The position numbers and the translations under genes are program-made. The notes below the pieces were generated by a model. That model saw nothing but the letters and a program-made list of their open reading frames with translations. It was not told the DNA's origin and made no database searches. From contig DATBMY010000087.1 of assembly GCA_036554605.1 (NCBI GenBank), forward strand, positions 1 through 12,826: a DNA stretch of 12,826 nucleotides. Direction: 5' to 3'. How positions within the stretch are numbered: the first letter of the stretch is position 1; each line of letters begins with the position of its first letter. Below, one piece after another: positions 1 through 7,806 of the stretch. The DNA comes from DATBMY01 sp036554605 (GTDB taxonomy: Bacteria > Acidobacteriota > Blastocatellia > UBA7656).

Positions 1-436
1 CCATGGTTATCGAGTATGGTTCCTGACCCGTAGAACACCCCGCGCTCCATACCCTTATTGTGCGGGACCCCACCCTCTGCTTATGCATCGCAATCTCGTC
101 GAGGATCTTGCCTGTCAAAAGGTCAAACTGCGGCTGATTTCGAAAAAATGAGGTTTCACAGATCATGAGTATATCTAGTAATTCCGCCATCTCCTGAGAC
201 GTGCCCTCTTGCCCCTTAATGAGCATGTAATACTCGTACGGGCTCTTCATCCCGAGGTCATCGATTCGCCGCTTCAATCGCGATTCAAGAAAAAGCCGCT
301 TCTCCGGACCTATGCTGACCCCGCACTCTTCATGTATCAGATCGCTGAAGATCTTAAATTCGCTTTCAGATAAAAGCCTCCCTTCAGAATTGTCGTGGCT
401 GGCTCGCCCACTCTTTTCCTGTCCTAGAATCTGCAT
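1..436 (-). CDS. cheR: Chemotaxis protein methyltransferase CheR (partial, 5' part only)
   Basis: CheR transfers methyl groups from S-adenosylmethionine to glutamates of chemoreceptors and so sets adaptation. Reading the minus strand from the ATG at 436 gives 145 residues without a stop before the gene runs off the left edge. Visible are the alpha-helical N-terminal substrate domain (about residues 24-95), the family motif ETSFFRN (94-100) and the SAM-binding motif around 129-145 (VWSAGCSTGQEPYS), with Gln where many CheR proteins have Glu. The start is supported by GGAGG at 445-449, about 8 nt upstream. It lies 14 nt behind the cheW stop, so it is the third gene of an mcp-cheW-cheR operon. 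The C-terminal part is outside the window, so completeness cannot be judged. Confidence 0.95.
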   Translation of the reverse strand, partial: MQILGQEKSGRASHDNSEGRLLSESEFKIFSDLIHEECGVSIGPEKRLFLESRLKRRIDDLGMKSPYEYYMLIKGQEGTSQEMAELLDILMICETSFFRNQPQFDLLTGKILDEIAMHKQRVGSRTIRVWSAGCSTGQEPYSITM

Positions 437-450
437 CCACCGGCCTCCGC

Positions 451-972
451 CTATGCCGCCGTTACGGGGTTCTCTCTTGCCCGCCCCTTAAGTATCGCCG
501 ACATCACTTCGTCAAGTTCACAAAGCACCTCTCCCGACAATGCCTTGTTTAGATCTATAAGCGCTATGTGCCTCCCACTCCAGGCAATGATCCCTTCTAT
601 ATATGAAGCGCCTATCTCACTTATCACATCAGGGACTTCTTCAATCTCATCGTTTGTGATCCTCAGCACTTCCGATGTCCCATCGACAATAAGTCCTATC
701 GTCTTCTCTTCGATGATCGAGATGATAACTCGCTCGTCGGTTCTCTCCTTGCTTCCCTGGGCGCGCAGCCTTTTTCTCAAATCCAGGACCGGTATCAGGC
801 TCCCTCTCAAGTTCATTACACCCTCAACGTATTCCGCGGTCTCGGGAACCGGCGTGACCCGGGGTCTTCCCACGACTTCTTTCGTCGCCAGAATGTCTAC
901 TGCAAACTCTTCATTCCCGATCCTGAATACAACTACCTGTCGCTTCATACTCACCGCCCCCTCCGCACTCAT
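451..972 (-). CDS. cheW: Chemotaxis coupling protein CheW
   Basis: This is a cytoplasmic adaptor that links chemoreceptors to the histidine kinase CheA. The 173 residues form a single CheW domain: VVVFRIGNEEFAVDI (13-27), the highly conserved VMNLRGSLIPVLDLRKRL (52-69), and the second half with GLIVDGTSEVLRI (93-105). The start is ambiguous. The first ATG (972) has GGTGA 7 nt upstream inside the end of the receptor gene. An in-frame ATG at residue 9 begins where most CheW proteins begin and has G-rich sequence before it. The gene follows the receptor stop by 3 nt and precedes cheR by 14 nt, so it is surely cotranscribed with both. The C-terminal tail (about 150-173) extends slightly beyond the usual domain end. 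Confidence 0.96.
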   Translation of the reverse strand: MSAEGAVSMKRQVVVFRIGNEEFAVDILATKEVVGRPRVTPVPETAEYVEGVMNLRGSLIPVLDLRKRLRAQGSKERTDERVIISIIEEKTIGLIVDGTSEVLRITNDEIEEVPDVISEIGASYIEGIIAWSGRHIALIDLNKALSGEVLCELDEVMSAILKGRARENPVTAA

Positions 973-975
973 CCG

Positions 976-3348
976 CTAATCACCCCGCGCATGCCTGGTT
1001 GGCGTCCCCGGTGTTCCTCTTACCCTTTCATATGCGAAAGGATGGATGTAATCTTCCTTCACTTTGAACTGAGAGATTGCCGCGTTGAGCTGTTCCGCTA
1101 AACTTACCATCCCCTGAATCGTCTGGGCTGTTTCGTGCGCCCCGGCCGATGTCTCAAGCGTGATGCTCGATATTGTCTGCATAGCCCCAGCGAGGTTCCG
1201 CGTTACTCTCGCCTGCTCCTCGGATGCGGCGGAGATTTCTTCGATCAATTCCGATGACTGCCTGACCGCCTCGGATATATCCTGTAGCGCGCGCCCGGCC
1301 TCTCCCGCGAGCACGCTCCCGCTTTTCACCTCTTTCATCCCCGCTTCCATCGCCGAAAGCGCTTCCGATGTCTCGTGCTGCACTGCCTTTATTAGATTCC
1401 CCACATCGCGCGTCGCGCGCGACGATCTTTCGGCAAGCTTGCGTATCTCCTCTGCGACTACGCTAAACCCAAGCCCGGCTTCCCCCGCGTGCGCGGCCTC
1501 GATGGCCGCATTGAGCGCTAGAAGATTCGTCTGCGAGGCAATGTCATTGATCAGGTCGATTATCTCTGAAATCTCAGAGCTTCGAACCCCCAATAGCCTC
1601 ATCTTCTCCGATGTCTCCTGAACCGCCGAGTCAATCCTTAACATCGCTTCCGACGTGTTGCGAACCGTCATATCGCCATGCTCGGCAAGCTCTATAGCTC
1701 GCTTCGCCGTCGCCGCCGATGCGTCAGCGTTGCGCGATACCTGGCTCATCGATGCCGCCATCTCTTCGACCGCGCTTGAAGTGTTGGTTATCTCGTCGGC
1801 TTGCCTCTGCGATCCAACAGCCATTTGCTCAGCGGCGGCTAGTATCTCGGTCGCGCTCGATGAGACGGACAATCCTATGTGCTTTACTTCCGTCAGCATA
1901 GAGCCGAAATGATCCAGGATTCGGTTCACCGATCTGACTACGCTCCCTAGAGTGTCCTCGCCTTCCCCGCCCCGAGCGGTCAGGTCGCCGTTGGAGACCA
2001 TCGAGGCGATTTCATGAAACTCCTTAAGCTTTCGCTCAAGATCCATCTCCGCTTCTCGACGTTCCGTGACGTCTCGGATAATGCCTCTGAATCCGGCAGG
2101 CTCCCCATTCTCATCCATCTTCACCGTGATCGATGTCTCCACGTATCTCTTGTCTCCGCCCTTTCGCTTGATCTCGTAGGCAAAATCCCGGCGTGACGAA
2201 CGGGTCCGAAATACGGTGTTGAATGCCTGAAAGACCTCTTCGGCCATCTCTCTGTCGAGGTACTCTCGATGGTTGAGCCCCATCAACTCCTCCATCGAGT
2301 AGCCGAGGATCTTTGAAACCGCTTCATTGAAGAAGACCAGATTTCCCGAGATATCAACTTCGTAATATCCATCCTCAATGCTTGCGAGTATGGTCCTGTA
2401 TCTTTCTTCGCTCCGCCTGATACTCTCGTCCGATTCCTTGCGCTTCATGGCAAGGGCCAGGTGCTGCGACATCAACATCAGCAGCTCTTTGTCCCACTCG
2501 CCAAACCTGACGCTCTCTTCATAACTCTGGACAACTATCGCCCCGATAACATCCCCATTGACCTTAAGCGGCGCTCCGAGCCACTCGACCGGCGGCGTCC
2601 CTACTAATTCAATAGAGCCGCTCTTGCCTAACTGCAGGACCATCTCGCCACTCGCCAGTAAAGGCTGACCCGTGCGGATCAGGTACTCCGTAAGACCGCG
2701 CTTGGACTTTCTGGGCAGCGGCGCGGGGTCCGCCTGGTCGACGAATAGGGGAAAACTGACAATATCCGCGCCAGGATCATATAGCGCGATGTAAAAGTTC
2801 CGCGCGTCCATGAATTGACCGACGATGCCGTGAACCGCTTTGTAGAAAGCATCCATGTCATAGTCGGAATTGACCATCTCGACTATTCGCAATAGCGCGG
2901 TCTGCACCATCTCCGCCCGGTTCCGCTCTGACCTGAAATTGGATTGCACCCTGGCGGCCATTGTATTAAACGCGGCCGTCATCTCTAGCGGGTCATCCCT
3001 TCCATCTTCCACACGCTTTTCAAGATGTCCCTCCGCCATCGCCCGCATCGCCTGCCTGACATTACTCATCCCCCGTGATACTCGCTTCAGCCACAGCCTG
3101 TCGCCTGCCATAGCTAGAGCGCCGGCAATAACGGCCATGCTGGCCGCGATAACAAATGGCGATGATGAAAGACTAAGGACCAGAAAGACTGCGAGTCCCG
3201 CGGAAAGCGATGCCCCCAGACAAAACCATGCCGGATGCTCTATGACCTGCCGGCCGGTATATGCGCTATTCGAGGCGAACTTTCCCTCTGTCGAAGCTGT
3301 CCCTGGCTGATTGAGCATACGGCTGGCGCGTTCTTGCGATTCATACAT
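976..3348 (-). CDS. Methyl-accepting chemotaxis protein with HAMP, GAF and PAS domains
   Basis: A 790-residue chemoreceptor that senses a signal and controls CheA. Domains in order: a short cytoplasmic N-terminus; a hydrophobic hairpin (about 39-60 and 64-82) with almost no periplasmic loop; HAMP (about 85-137); GAF-like domain (about 150-300); PAS domain with a C-terminal PAC-like end (about 312-430, ending GIIRDVTERREAE); a second HAMP-like segment (about 436-490); and the long signalling coiled coil (about 495-760). The receptor tip, around 604-641 (QTNLLALNAAIEAAHAGEAGLGF), is fully canonical. Since there is no extracellular domain, sensing is probably intracellular through GAF and PAS; the ligand is unknown. 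No C-terminal CheR-tethering pentapeptide is seen. AGGA sits 8 nt before the ATG. It is first in the mcp-cheW-cheR operon, with its own promoter about 150 nt upstream. Confidence 0.95.
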   Translation of the reverse strand: MYESQERASRMLNQPGTASTEGKFASNSAYTGRQVIEHPAWFCLGASLSAGLAVFLVLSLSSSPFVIAASMAVIAGALAMAGDRLWLKRVSRGMSNVRQAMRAMAEGHLEKRVEDGRDDPLEMTAAFNTMAARVQSNFRSERNRAEMVQTALLRIVEMVNSDYDMDAFYKAVHGIVGQFMDARNFYIALYDPGADIVSFPLFVDQADPAPLPRKSKRGLTEYLIRTGQPLLASGEMVLQLGKSGSIELVGTPPVEWLGAPLKVNGDVIGAIVVQSYEESVRFGEWDKELLMLMSQHLALAMKRKESDESIRRSEERYRTILASIEDGYYEVDISGNLVFFNEAVSKILGYSMEELMGLNHREYLDREMAEEVFQAFNTVFRTRSSRRDFAYEIKRKGGDKRYVETSITVKMDENGEPAGFRGIIRDVTERREAEMDLERKLKEFHEIASMVSNGDLTARGGEGEDTLGSVVRSVNRILDHFGSMLTEVKHIGLSVSSSATEILAAAEQMAVGSQRQADEITNTSSAVEEMAASMSQVSRNADASAATAKRAIELAEHGDMTVRNTSEAMLRIDSAVQETSEKMRLLGVRSSEISEIIDLINDIASQTNLLALNAAIEAAHAGEAGLGFSVVAEEIRKLAERSSRATRDVGNLIKAVQHETSEALSAMEAGMKEVKSGSVLAGEAGRALQDISEAVRQSSELIEEISAASEEQARVTRNLAGAMQTISSITLETSAGAHETAQTIQGMVSLAEQLNAAISQFKVKEDYIHPFAYERVRGTPGTPTRHARGD

Positions 3349-3497
3349 TTTTCTTTTCCTAAATCTGGATGCGCGTGAGTCTCAACGATGCTGTTGATGC
3401 TAAGAAAATAGCACCTTTAACTGTATGAAAGGAGCTTCCGGCTAGAAGGGGCAGCCATCAGGAGCTAAGCGCAAACCGAGAGAATACCGCAGATTGG

Positions 3498-3519
3498 CTC
3501 CATTATCCCTACAATGGAG
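3498..3519. repeat. 7-bp inverted repeat overlapping the receptor promoter -10 region
   Basis: CTCCATT (3498-3504) and AATGGAG (3513-3519) are perfect inverted arms separated by 8 bp. The dyad covers the proposed -10 hexamer and part of the spacer. This is where a repressor operator would sit; it could also be an early hairpin in a longer transcript. No regulator is identified. Confidence 0.45.
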
Positions 3520-3529
3520 AATTCGTCAA
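3501..3529 (-). promoter_or_regulatory. Sigma70-type promoter of the chemosensory operon
   Basis: Read on the minus strand, TTGACG (3529-3524) is followed after 16 nt by GATAAT (3507-3502), or after 17 nt by ATAATG. Both hexamers are close to the housekeeping consensus. It lies between the ccsA terminator and the receptor gene and would give a leader of roughly 145 nt. No sigma28 (flagellar) consensus was seen. Judged by eye only. Confidence 0.5.
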
Positions 3530-3580
3530 CACTAATCTTTTGAAGTACTTCTTAGACGGTGGGAGGCTATTCTCTAAATG

Positions 3581-3609
3581 AAAAGAGGCGGGCAAGCTCG
3601 CCCGCCTCT
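3581..3609 (-). terminator. Rho-independent terminator after ccsA
   Basis: A perfect 10-bp GC-rich stem (3584-3593 pairs with 3600-3609) with a 6-nt loop. On the minus strand it is followed by a short T run and then CATTT. It lies about 20 nt past the ccsA stop codon and so ends the resB-ccsA transcript before the chemosensory promoter. Confidence 0.85.
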
Positions 3610-3629
3610 CGTGTATGTAAGGCCGCGGA

Positions 3630-5177
3630 CTATGCGTAGGAATGAAGCCCCGGAAGCAGGTAGCTCACCCCTAGCCAGGTGAATATAACGAGCGCAAATC
3701 CCAGTAGCGCGAAGTATGCGCTTCGGCGCCCGCGCCACCCATGCGCGATACGAGTGTGCAAGAATCCGGCATATGCCATCCACGCGACGAGCGCTCCAAC
3801 TTCCTTTGAGTCCCATCCCCAGTAACGCCCCCAGGACTCGTTGGCCCAGACCGCGCCGGTGATTAAAAGGAGAGTCAAGAGCGGGAAAGCTACTCCCACC
3901 GTCCTGTAAAGCATACTGTCAATCGTAGATAGCGATGGCATCGCGCCGACAACCTCTTTCCGCTTCCACGAGAAGATTCCTACCATAAGCAGTGCCACGA
4001 ATAACCCAATGAGACCGCCCAGCTCGACCGGGTTCGAGGTCGGAGAGAGCTTTAACATTTGAGGGTTTTTATTCATAAACTCCCTCGCCTGCTCAAGCTG
4101 CACCCCAGACCAGTTTGCGACCGTTTGAGCTTCCCAGCTCGGAACGTGCGCCCCCATATTATCCAGCGTCTTTATATTTATGAAGATTAACGCTAGAGTG
4201 ATTCCCGTCGTCACAATTGTCGCCTTGAAAAAACGCCATCCCCATTTTCTTAGCCCTTCGTTGGCCCGGTTATAGTCCATGATGAACATGACAAGCGCGC
4301 CGAGCAGCAGCACCATAGTAAACCACATCAGCATGCCGACGTAAGGGAGCTCGACTCTGAAGGGGGCTGCCCCCCATGTCTGTTGCTCCTCAAAGAAGAA
4401 ATAGGGGTTTAACCCGTATTGCATGTTAAGCGGAATGGCATACTTGCCTACCGTGAAAAAGATGAGTAGCCCGTAAAGTATCGCCCCTATGGCGACCGCC
4501 TCCGACCGTATGCCGTCCTTTAGAAGATAGGCGAATGCCAGTCCGAAGCTTACAAGACAGACACCATAACCTATAGTTGCTATCGTCACGTGTATGGGTC
4601 GCCAGTAGCTGTCGAGAATCGGCGGCAGCGATTTGTGGTCGCTTCCGAGCATCATGCCAAGCGCCAGTATCACTACCAGTATCGGCATCGACAGCGCGCC
4701 GACAAAGTTGTATTTCGGCTTGCGCACAAAGACGAGCGTAGTCAATCCGGCGCCCGCGCAGAATCCGAGCGTCAGCGCGTATAGGTTATCAAGCGGATAG
4801 TACCTCCAGGCCCCGTTGATACCATCTTTCCACCCTTCGAGGTCGCCCGCCTCAACCCACCTTATCATCCATCCCGACAGGTTGAAGGCGAATCCCAGGA
4901 CGGTCGTCCATAACCCCATCCGCTCAAGCACTCTCTCTTTGACGAAGATGTTCGTAACATACAAAACGGCCGCGCATATGTAAGCGATCAATGCCAGCAG
5001 TATAAGCGACTCGCCCTTGAGGAAGATTGTCGGCCGGCCCGTGTATACCCGAGCTCCAATTATAAGGGCCGTCAATAACAGCGGTGTAACAATTGGCCAG
5101 AGCCCGGCAACCTTTTCCGGCAGGCCTAATTCAATATCCGGGATCGCAACTTCTTCACGCTTGATTGCTCTACTCAT
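3630..5177 (-). CDS. ccsA: Cytochrome c biogenesis protein CcsA/ResC (system II haem lyase subunit), with large internal insertion
   Basis: This multi-pass membrane protein works with ResB to export haem and attach it to CXXCH motifs of periplasmic cytochromes c. The 515 residues carry the tryptophan-rich WWD signature at about 444-459 (WANESWGRYWGWDSKE; Ser where Pro is usual). They also carry the expected histidines: H196 in RPIHV, H474 in FLHTR and H512 in the C-terminal GLHSYA. Between H196 and the WWD motif lies an extra block of about 190 residues (roughly 222-413) holding about four hydrophobic segments and a soluble stretch; typical members go almost directly from YLLKD to a MPSL..LD.L.YR-like segment. 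This makes the protein longer than the usual 300-400 residues. The ATG overlaps the end of resB by 8 bp, implying translational coupling. A terminator follows the stop. Confidence 0.93.
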   Translation of the reverse strand: MSRAIKREEVAIPDIELGLPEKVAGLWPIVTPLLLTALIIGARVYTGRPTIFLKGESLILLALIAYICAAVLYVTNIFVKERVLERMGLWTTVLGFAFNLSGWMIRWVEAGDLEGWKDGINGAWRYYPLDNLYALTLGFCAGAGLTTLVFVRKPKYNFVGALSMPILVVILALGMMLGSDHKSLPPILDSYWRPIHVTIATIGYGVCLVSFGLAFAYLLKDGIRSEAVAIGAILYGLLIFFTVGKYAIPLNMQYGLNPYFFFEEQQTWGAAPFRVELPYVGMLMWFTMVLLLGALVMFIMDYNRANEGLRKWGWRFFKATIVTTGITLALIFINIKTLDNMGAHVPSWEAQTVANWSGVQLEQAREFMNKNPQMLKLSPTSNPVELGGLIGLFVALLMVGIFSWKRKEVVGAMPSLSTIDSMLYRTVGVAFPLLTLLLITGAVWANESWGRYWGWDSKEVGALVAWMAYAGFLHTRIAHGWRGRRSAYFALLGFALVIFTWLGVSYLLPGLHSYA

Positions 5178-6738
5178 TCTCTGCCCCTCCTCCTGTCACA
5201 GAGTTGACAACTCTCTTGAAACGCTCCTCGAAAGCAGGCTTGTTTCGATTCGTATGCCCTCCGAAATGTACCTTCGATCCGTTCCCTTCAGGCTCGATCA
5301 CAGCCCACACTCTCTGGTGCGAGAAGAAAAAGACTCCGCAGAGTGCTAGCGAAAGCAGCGTGAATCCAAGATAAACCGGCGTTCGTCCCGGATCGTACTG
5401 TATCGTTAGCGTGTGCGCTCTCGATACCTTCTCAAACTCTTTCAGCTCGACTTCATATACCCTGTCGCCTATCTTGAGGATATTCATCTTCTCGGCTTCG
5501 CCATGCGGGTTGCCCGTGGCGGGTCCGCCCGGCTGATTGTGGCGCGTCGCAAGAACAGGGATTCGCTCTCCGCCCGCGCCCACTACTTCGAGCCCGGCCA
5601 CGGGGTCAGAGTACAATCCTCCGCTCATGCCCCTTCCCATACTCTCTCCGCCAGTGCTGAAATCCGGCCAAAACTGTCTGAAAAATACCTGTCCTATGCC
5701 CGCGACCTCAACCCCCTCGTCGCGCTTGACTGCCGCCTCAACCGCGGCCCCACCATCGGCCGGCCTGAAGACTAAAGTGGCTTGCCGGGCGCTGCCCTCG
5801 GGATCGAACATAGATTGGAAGAATCGGTAACCACGATAATCGCCTACGTTGTTGAGATGGACGAGCATCGGTAAAGGCTCTTTCTCGCCATCGTTTATCG
5901 TTATCGAGCTGAGCCAGTCAATGGTGTTGTCCGGGCCAAGCCCTCCTTCTTCCCTTATAAGCTTCTGCTGCAGGTCCGTGCAGCCGATGGCAAACGGCAA
6001 CTGCTCCGTCTTTAATACGGGCTCGCCTTCAGGCGAAAATTCCGTCACTATGAACTCGCGTGAAGGAGTCATGCCCGGTGTGATGCGCATGTTTCCGCCT
6101 ACACCGCGGGTGCTTGTCAGGTATCCTCCGATAAAGATCATCAGCAGGGCTACGTGCACCACGTATGCGCCGAGGCGATTCCAGGAGTTGCGCTGAGCAA
6201 ATACCGTTATTCGCCCCCCTTCCTCTGTTACCTTCCCACGAAACCCGTGGCCTCGCCATGCGTTGCGTATGAACTCCGCCGACTCTATTGGCGCTCGCTC
6301 ATCTTTCGCCTCTTCACTGAACATCTGCGCGGCAATGAACTTCGGCGACGCCGTCCTCTTCGGCTTGACTATGTATTGCCAGGCGGCGGGAAACCGGTCT
6401 ATCGAGGCGAGAATGATGTTTAATCCGGTTATCGCGAGCAGGAGTTGAAAATACCAGACCTTATATATATCGAAAAAGCCAAGCGTTCCATAGACTGCTC
6501 TCTGCGACGGTGTAAGATTCCGGTAGTACTCCTGAAAGCCGTCTACGTTGATCTGCATGATAAGCATGCCGATCATGCAGCAGACCAGCAGAAGGCTCAA
6601 CATGATTATTCCAAAGCGTACGGAGCTGAGCAGACGCAGTATCTTGTCGAGAAGCGATTCCTTGCTTCTCGTTACTCCCGCGACCGCGCCAGCCCCCGCG
6701 GGTGCTTTTGTGGTTACATCGGATTCGCTAGTTGCCAT
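5170..6738 (-). CDS. resB: Cytochrome c biogenesis protein ResB (CcsB/Ccs1), system II
   Basis: ResB is the partner of CcsA in system II cytochrome c maturation: it helps carry haem across the inner membrane and presents the reduced apocytochrome. The 522 residues show the family topology: TM1 (about 42-62), TM2 (95-113), TM3 (190-207, containing the conserved His195 in AYVVHVALLMIFIGG), a long periplasmic domain (about 208-452, with the typical YRGYRFFQSMFDP at 301-313) and TM4 (453-472), followed by a cytoplasmic tail. The first 25 residues are low-complexity and Ala/Gly-rich. An AGGT-containing ribosome site lies 8 nt before the ATG. It is first in a two-gene operon with ccsA and has a good promoter about 70 nt upstream. 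Confidence 0.95.
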   Translation of the reverse strand: MATSESDVTTKAPAGAGAVAGVTRSKESLLDKILRLLSSVRFGIIMLSLLLVCCMIGMLIMQINVDGFQEYYRNLTPSQRAVYGTLGFFDIYKVWYFQLLLAITGLNIILASIDRFPAAWQYIVKPKRTASPKFIAAQMFSEEAKDERAPIESAEFIRNAWRGHGFRGKVTEEGGRITVFAQRNSWNRLGAYVVHVALLMIFIGGYLTSTRGVGGNMRITPGMTPSREFIVTEFSPEGEPVLKTEQLPFAIGCTDLQQKLIREEGGLGPDNTIDWLSSITINDGEKEPLPMLVHLNNVGDYRGYRFFQSMFDPEGSARQATLVFRPADGGAAVEAAVKRDEGVEVAGIGQVFFRQFWPDFSTGGESMGRGMSGGLYSDPVAGLEVVGAGGERIPVLATRHNQPGGPATGNPHGEAEKMNILKIGDRVYEVELKEFEKVSRAHTLTIQYDPGRTPVYLGFTLLSLALCGVFFFSHQRVWAVIEPEGNGSKVHFGGHTNRNKPAFEERFKRVVNSVTGGGAENE

Positions 6739-6804
6739 AATATTACCTGAGCTCTTGAGCGCAGCTTCTCATCCCAACAGAGTTACAGATCAACAATATA
6801 CCAG

Positions 6805-6834
6805 ATTCTAGCAAGCGGATTTTTTTGGTGTCAA
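6805..6834 (-). promoter_or_regulatory. Sigma70-type promoter of resB-ccsA
   Basis: On the minus strand a perfect -35 TTGACA (6834-6829) is followed after 18 nt by TAGAAT (6810-6805), one mismatch from the -10 consensus. The predicted transcript start is near 6798, giving a leader of about 60 nt before the resB ATG. Confidence 0.65.
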
Positions 6835-6877
6835 CGAAGTGATACATTTGCAACATCTTCACTACGCCGGGCCATCC

Positions 6878-6925
6878 TATTCGCGCTATACGGTCTGTCG
6901 ATCTTGCCCACTTTATTCGCGCTAT
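6878..6925. repeat. Two 12-bp direct repeats upstream of the resB promoter
   Basis: TATTCGCGCTAT occurs exactly at 6878-6889 and again at 6914-6925, 36 bp apart start to start. Both copies lie 44-91 bp upstream of the resB -35 hexamer, in otherwise non-coding DNA (6739-7063). Position and identity suggest binding sites for a regulator, but no known operator is recognised. Nothing else clear is seen in this intergenic stretch apart from the promoter and one GC-rich hairpin. Confidence 0.5.
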
Positions 6926-7011
6926 CTAAAAACTGCAATCGCCGTTCCCGTATCCATTCTATAAGCACCCGCCGGGCTAATTCCTCTACAATAAACCTTT
7001 TGGCCTACCCG

Positions 7012-7029
7012 GCGCGGCCGGTCCCGCGC
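7012..7029 (-). terminator. Possible transcription end after the SDR gene (GC-rich hairpin)
   Basis: GCGCGG (7012-7017) pairs with CCGCGC (7024-7029) around a 6-nt loop, 35-52 nt past the SDR stop. On the minus strand no T tract follows, so it is a poor intrinsic terminator. On the plus strand it is followed by ATTTT, but no plus-strand gene leads into it. Listed as weak. Confidence 0.25.
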
Positions 7030-7063
7030 ATTTTCACACAACGCTGGGGAACTTTCCGCTTCT

Positions 7064-7789
7064 TTATTTCTTAGGCTCGCTCGGCCTTACCTCTACACGG
7101 CTCGCAAGCGCGCGCCGGTTTGTCTCAAGCAGATTTATTACTGCTCCCGCCACGTCTTCAGGAAGCAGTTTCCAGGTCGTCTCCGGGTCTTGCTCGCCGC
7201 TGCGACCAAACTCGGTGTTTACCGATCCCGGCATAACACAGCTCACTCTAATATGATCGTATCTGACCTCCTGCATAAGCGCTTCGGAAAAGCTGATCAG
7301 CCCGGCCTTAGAAGCGCAATATGCGGCGCCGCCCGCAAAAGGATTCTTCCCCGCGAGGCTTCCAATGTTGATGATGTATCCACCCCCCCCCTCCTTCATG
7401 AGAGGGATGGCCTCGCGACTGCAAAAGAAAACTCCGGAAAGGTTCGTCCCCATTGTAGCCTGCCATTGCTCTACCGTCATCTCCTCGGCGTTCCCAAAAA
7501 AACCAACTCCCGCGTTATTGACAAGTATATCGAGGCCGCCAAACGAATGCTTCACTTCGCTAAAAAAATCCTTCACTGACTCCCATTTGCTCACGTCACA
7601 TACCCGCCCGAATACGTTGCTCTCGCCAAACCTGGACCTCAGCTCGGCCTCTCTCCGCTCAAGCTCCTGCCTGTCTCTCGCGCAGATGGCCACGCGCGCC
7701 CCTTCGGCCAGCAGCCCTCGCGTGATCGACAGACCGATTCCCTTCGTCGCTCCCGTGACGATTGCTGACTTATTACGTATGTTGCTCAT
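7064..7789 (-). CDS. Short-chain dehydrogenase/reductase (SDR), classical type
   Basis: A cytoplasmic NAD(P)-dependent oxidoreductase of 241 residues. Classical SDR landmarks are all present: the Rossmann cofactor motif TGATKGIG (12-19), D65 of the CDVS segment, NNAG (91-94), N116, catalytic S144, Y157 and K161 (YCASK) and the PG pair at 187-188. The R39/R41-containing ARDR segment after beta2 is compatible with NADP(H) preference. The closest broad resemblance is to FabG-like 3-oxoacyl reductases and related 3-ketoacyl/sugar reductases, but the substrate cannot be read from sequence and no fatty-acid genes adjoin, so fabG is not assigned. AGGGG lies next to the ATG. It follows maf by 17 nt and is probably cotranscribed with it. 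Confidence 0.93.
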   Translation of the reverse strand: MSNIRNKSAIVTGATKGIGLSITRGLLAEGARVAICARDRQELERREAELRSRFGESNVFGRVCDVSKWESVKDFFSEVKHSFGGLDILVNNAGVGFFGNAEEMTVEQWQATMGTNLSGVFFCSREAIPLMKEGGGGYIINIGSLAGKNPFAGGAAYCASKAGLISFSEALMQEVRYDHIRVSCVMPGSVNTEFGRSGEQDPETTWKLLPEDVAGAVINLLETNRRALASRVEVRPSEPKK

Positions 7790-7806
7790 CCCCTGCCACC
7801 AGACTA

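Noticed and set aside
3349..3500. A cyclic di-GMP or other riboswitch in the long leader of the receptor gene
   Set aside because: Only short imperfect pairings (repeated AGCT, GGCT/AGCC) are visible, and the conserved core sequences of the GEMM-I class are absent.
6739..7063. A tRNA, small RNA or CRISPR in the resB-SDR intergenic region
   Set aside because: No cloverleaf, no CCA-type ends and no repeat-spacer periodicity were found; only one pair of 12-bp repeats, a promoter and a GC-rich hairpin.
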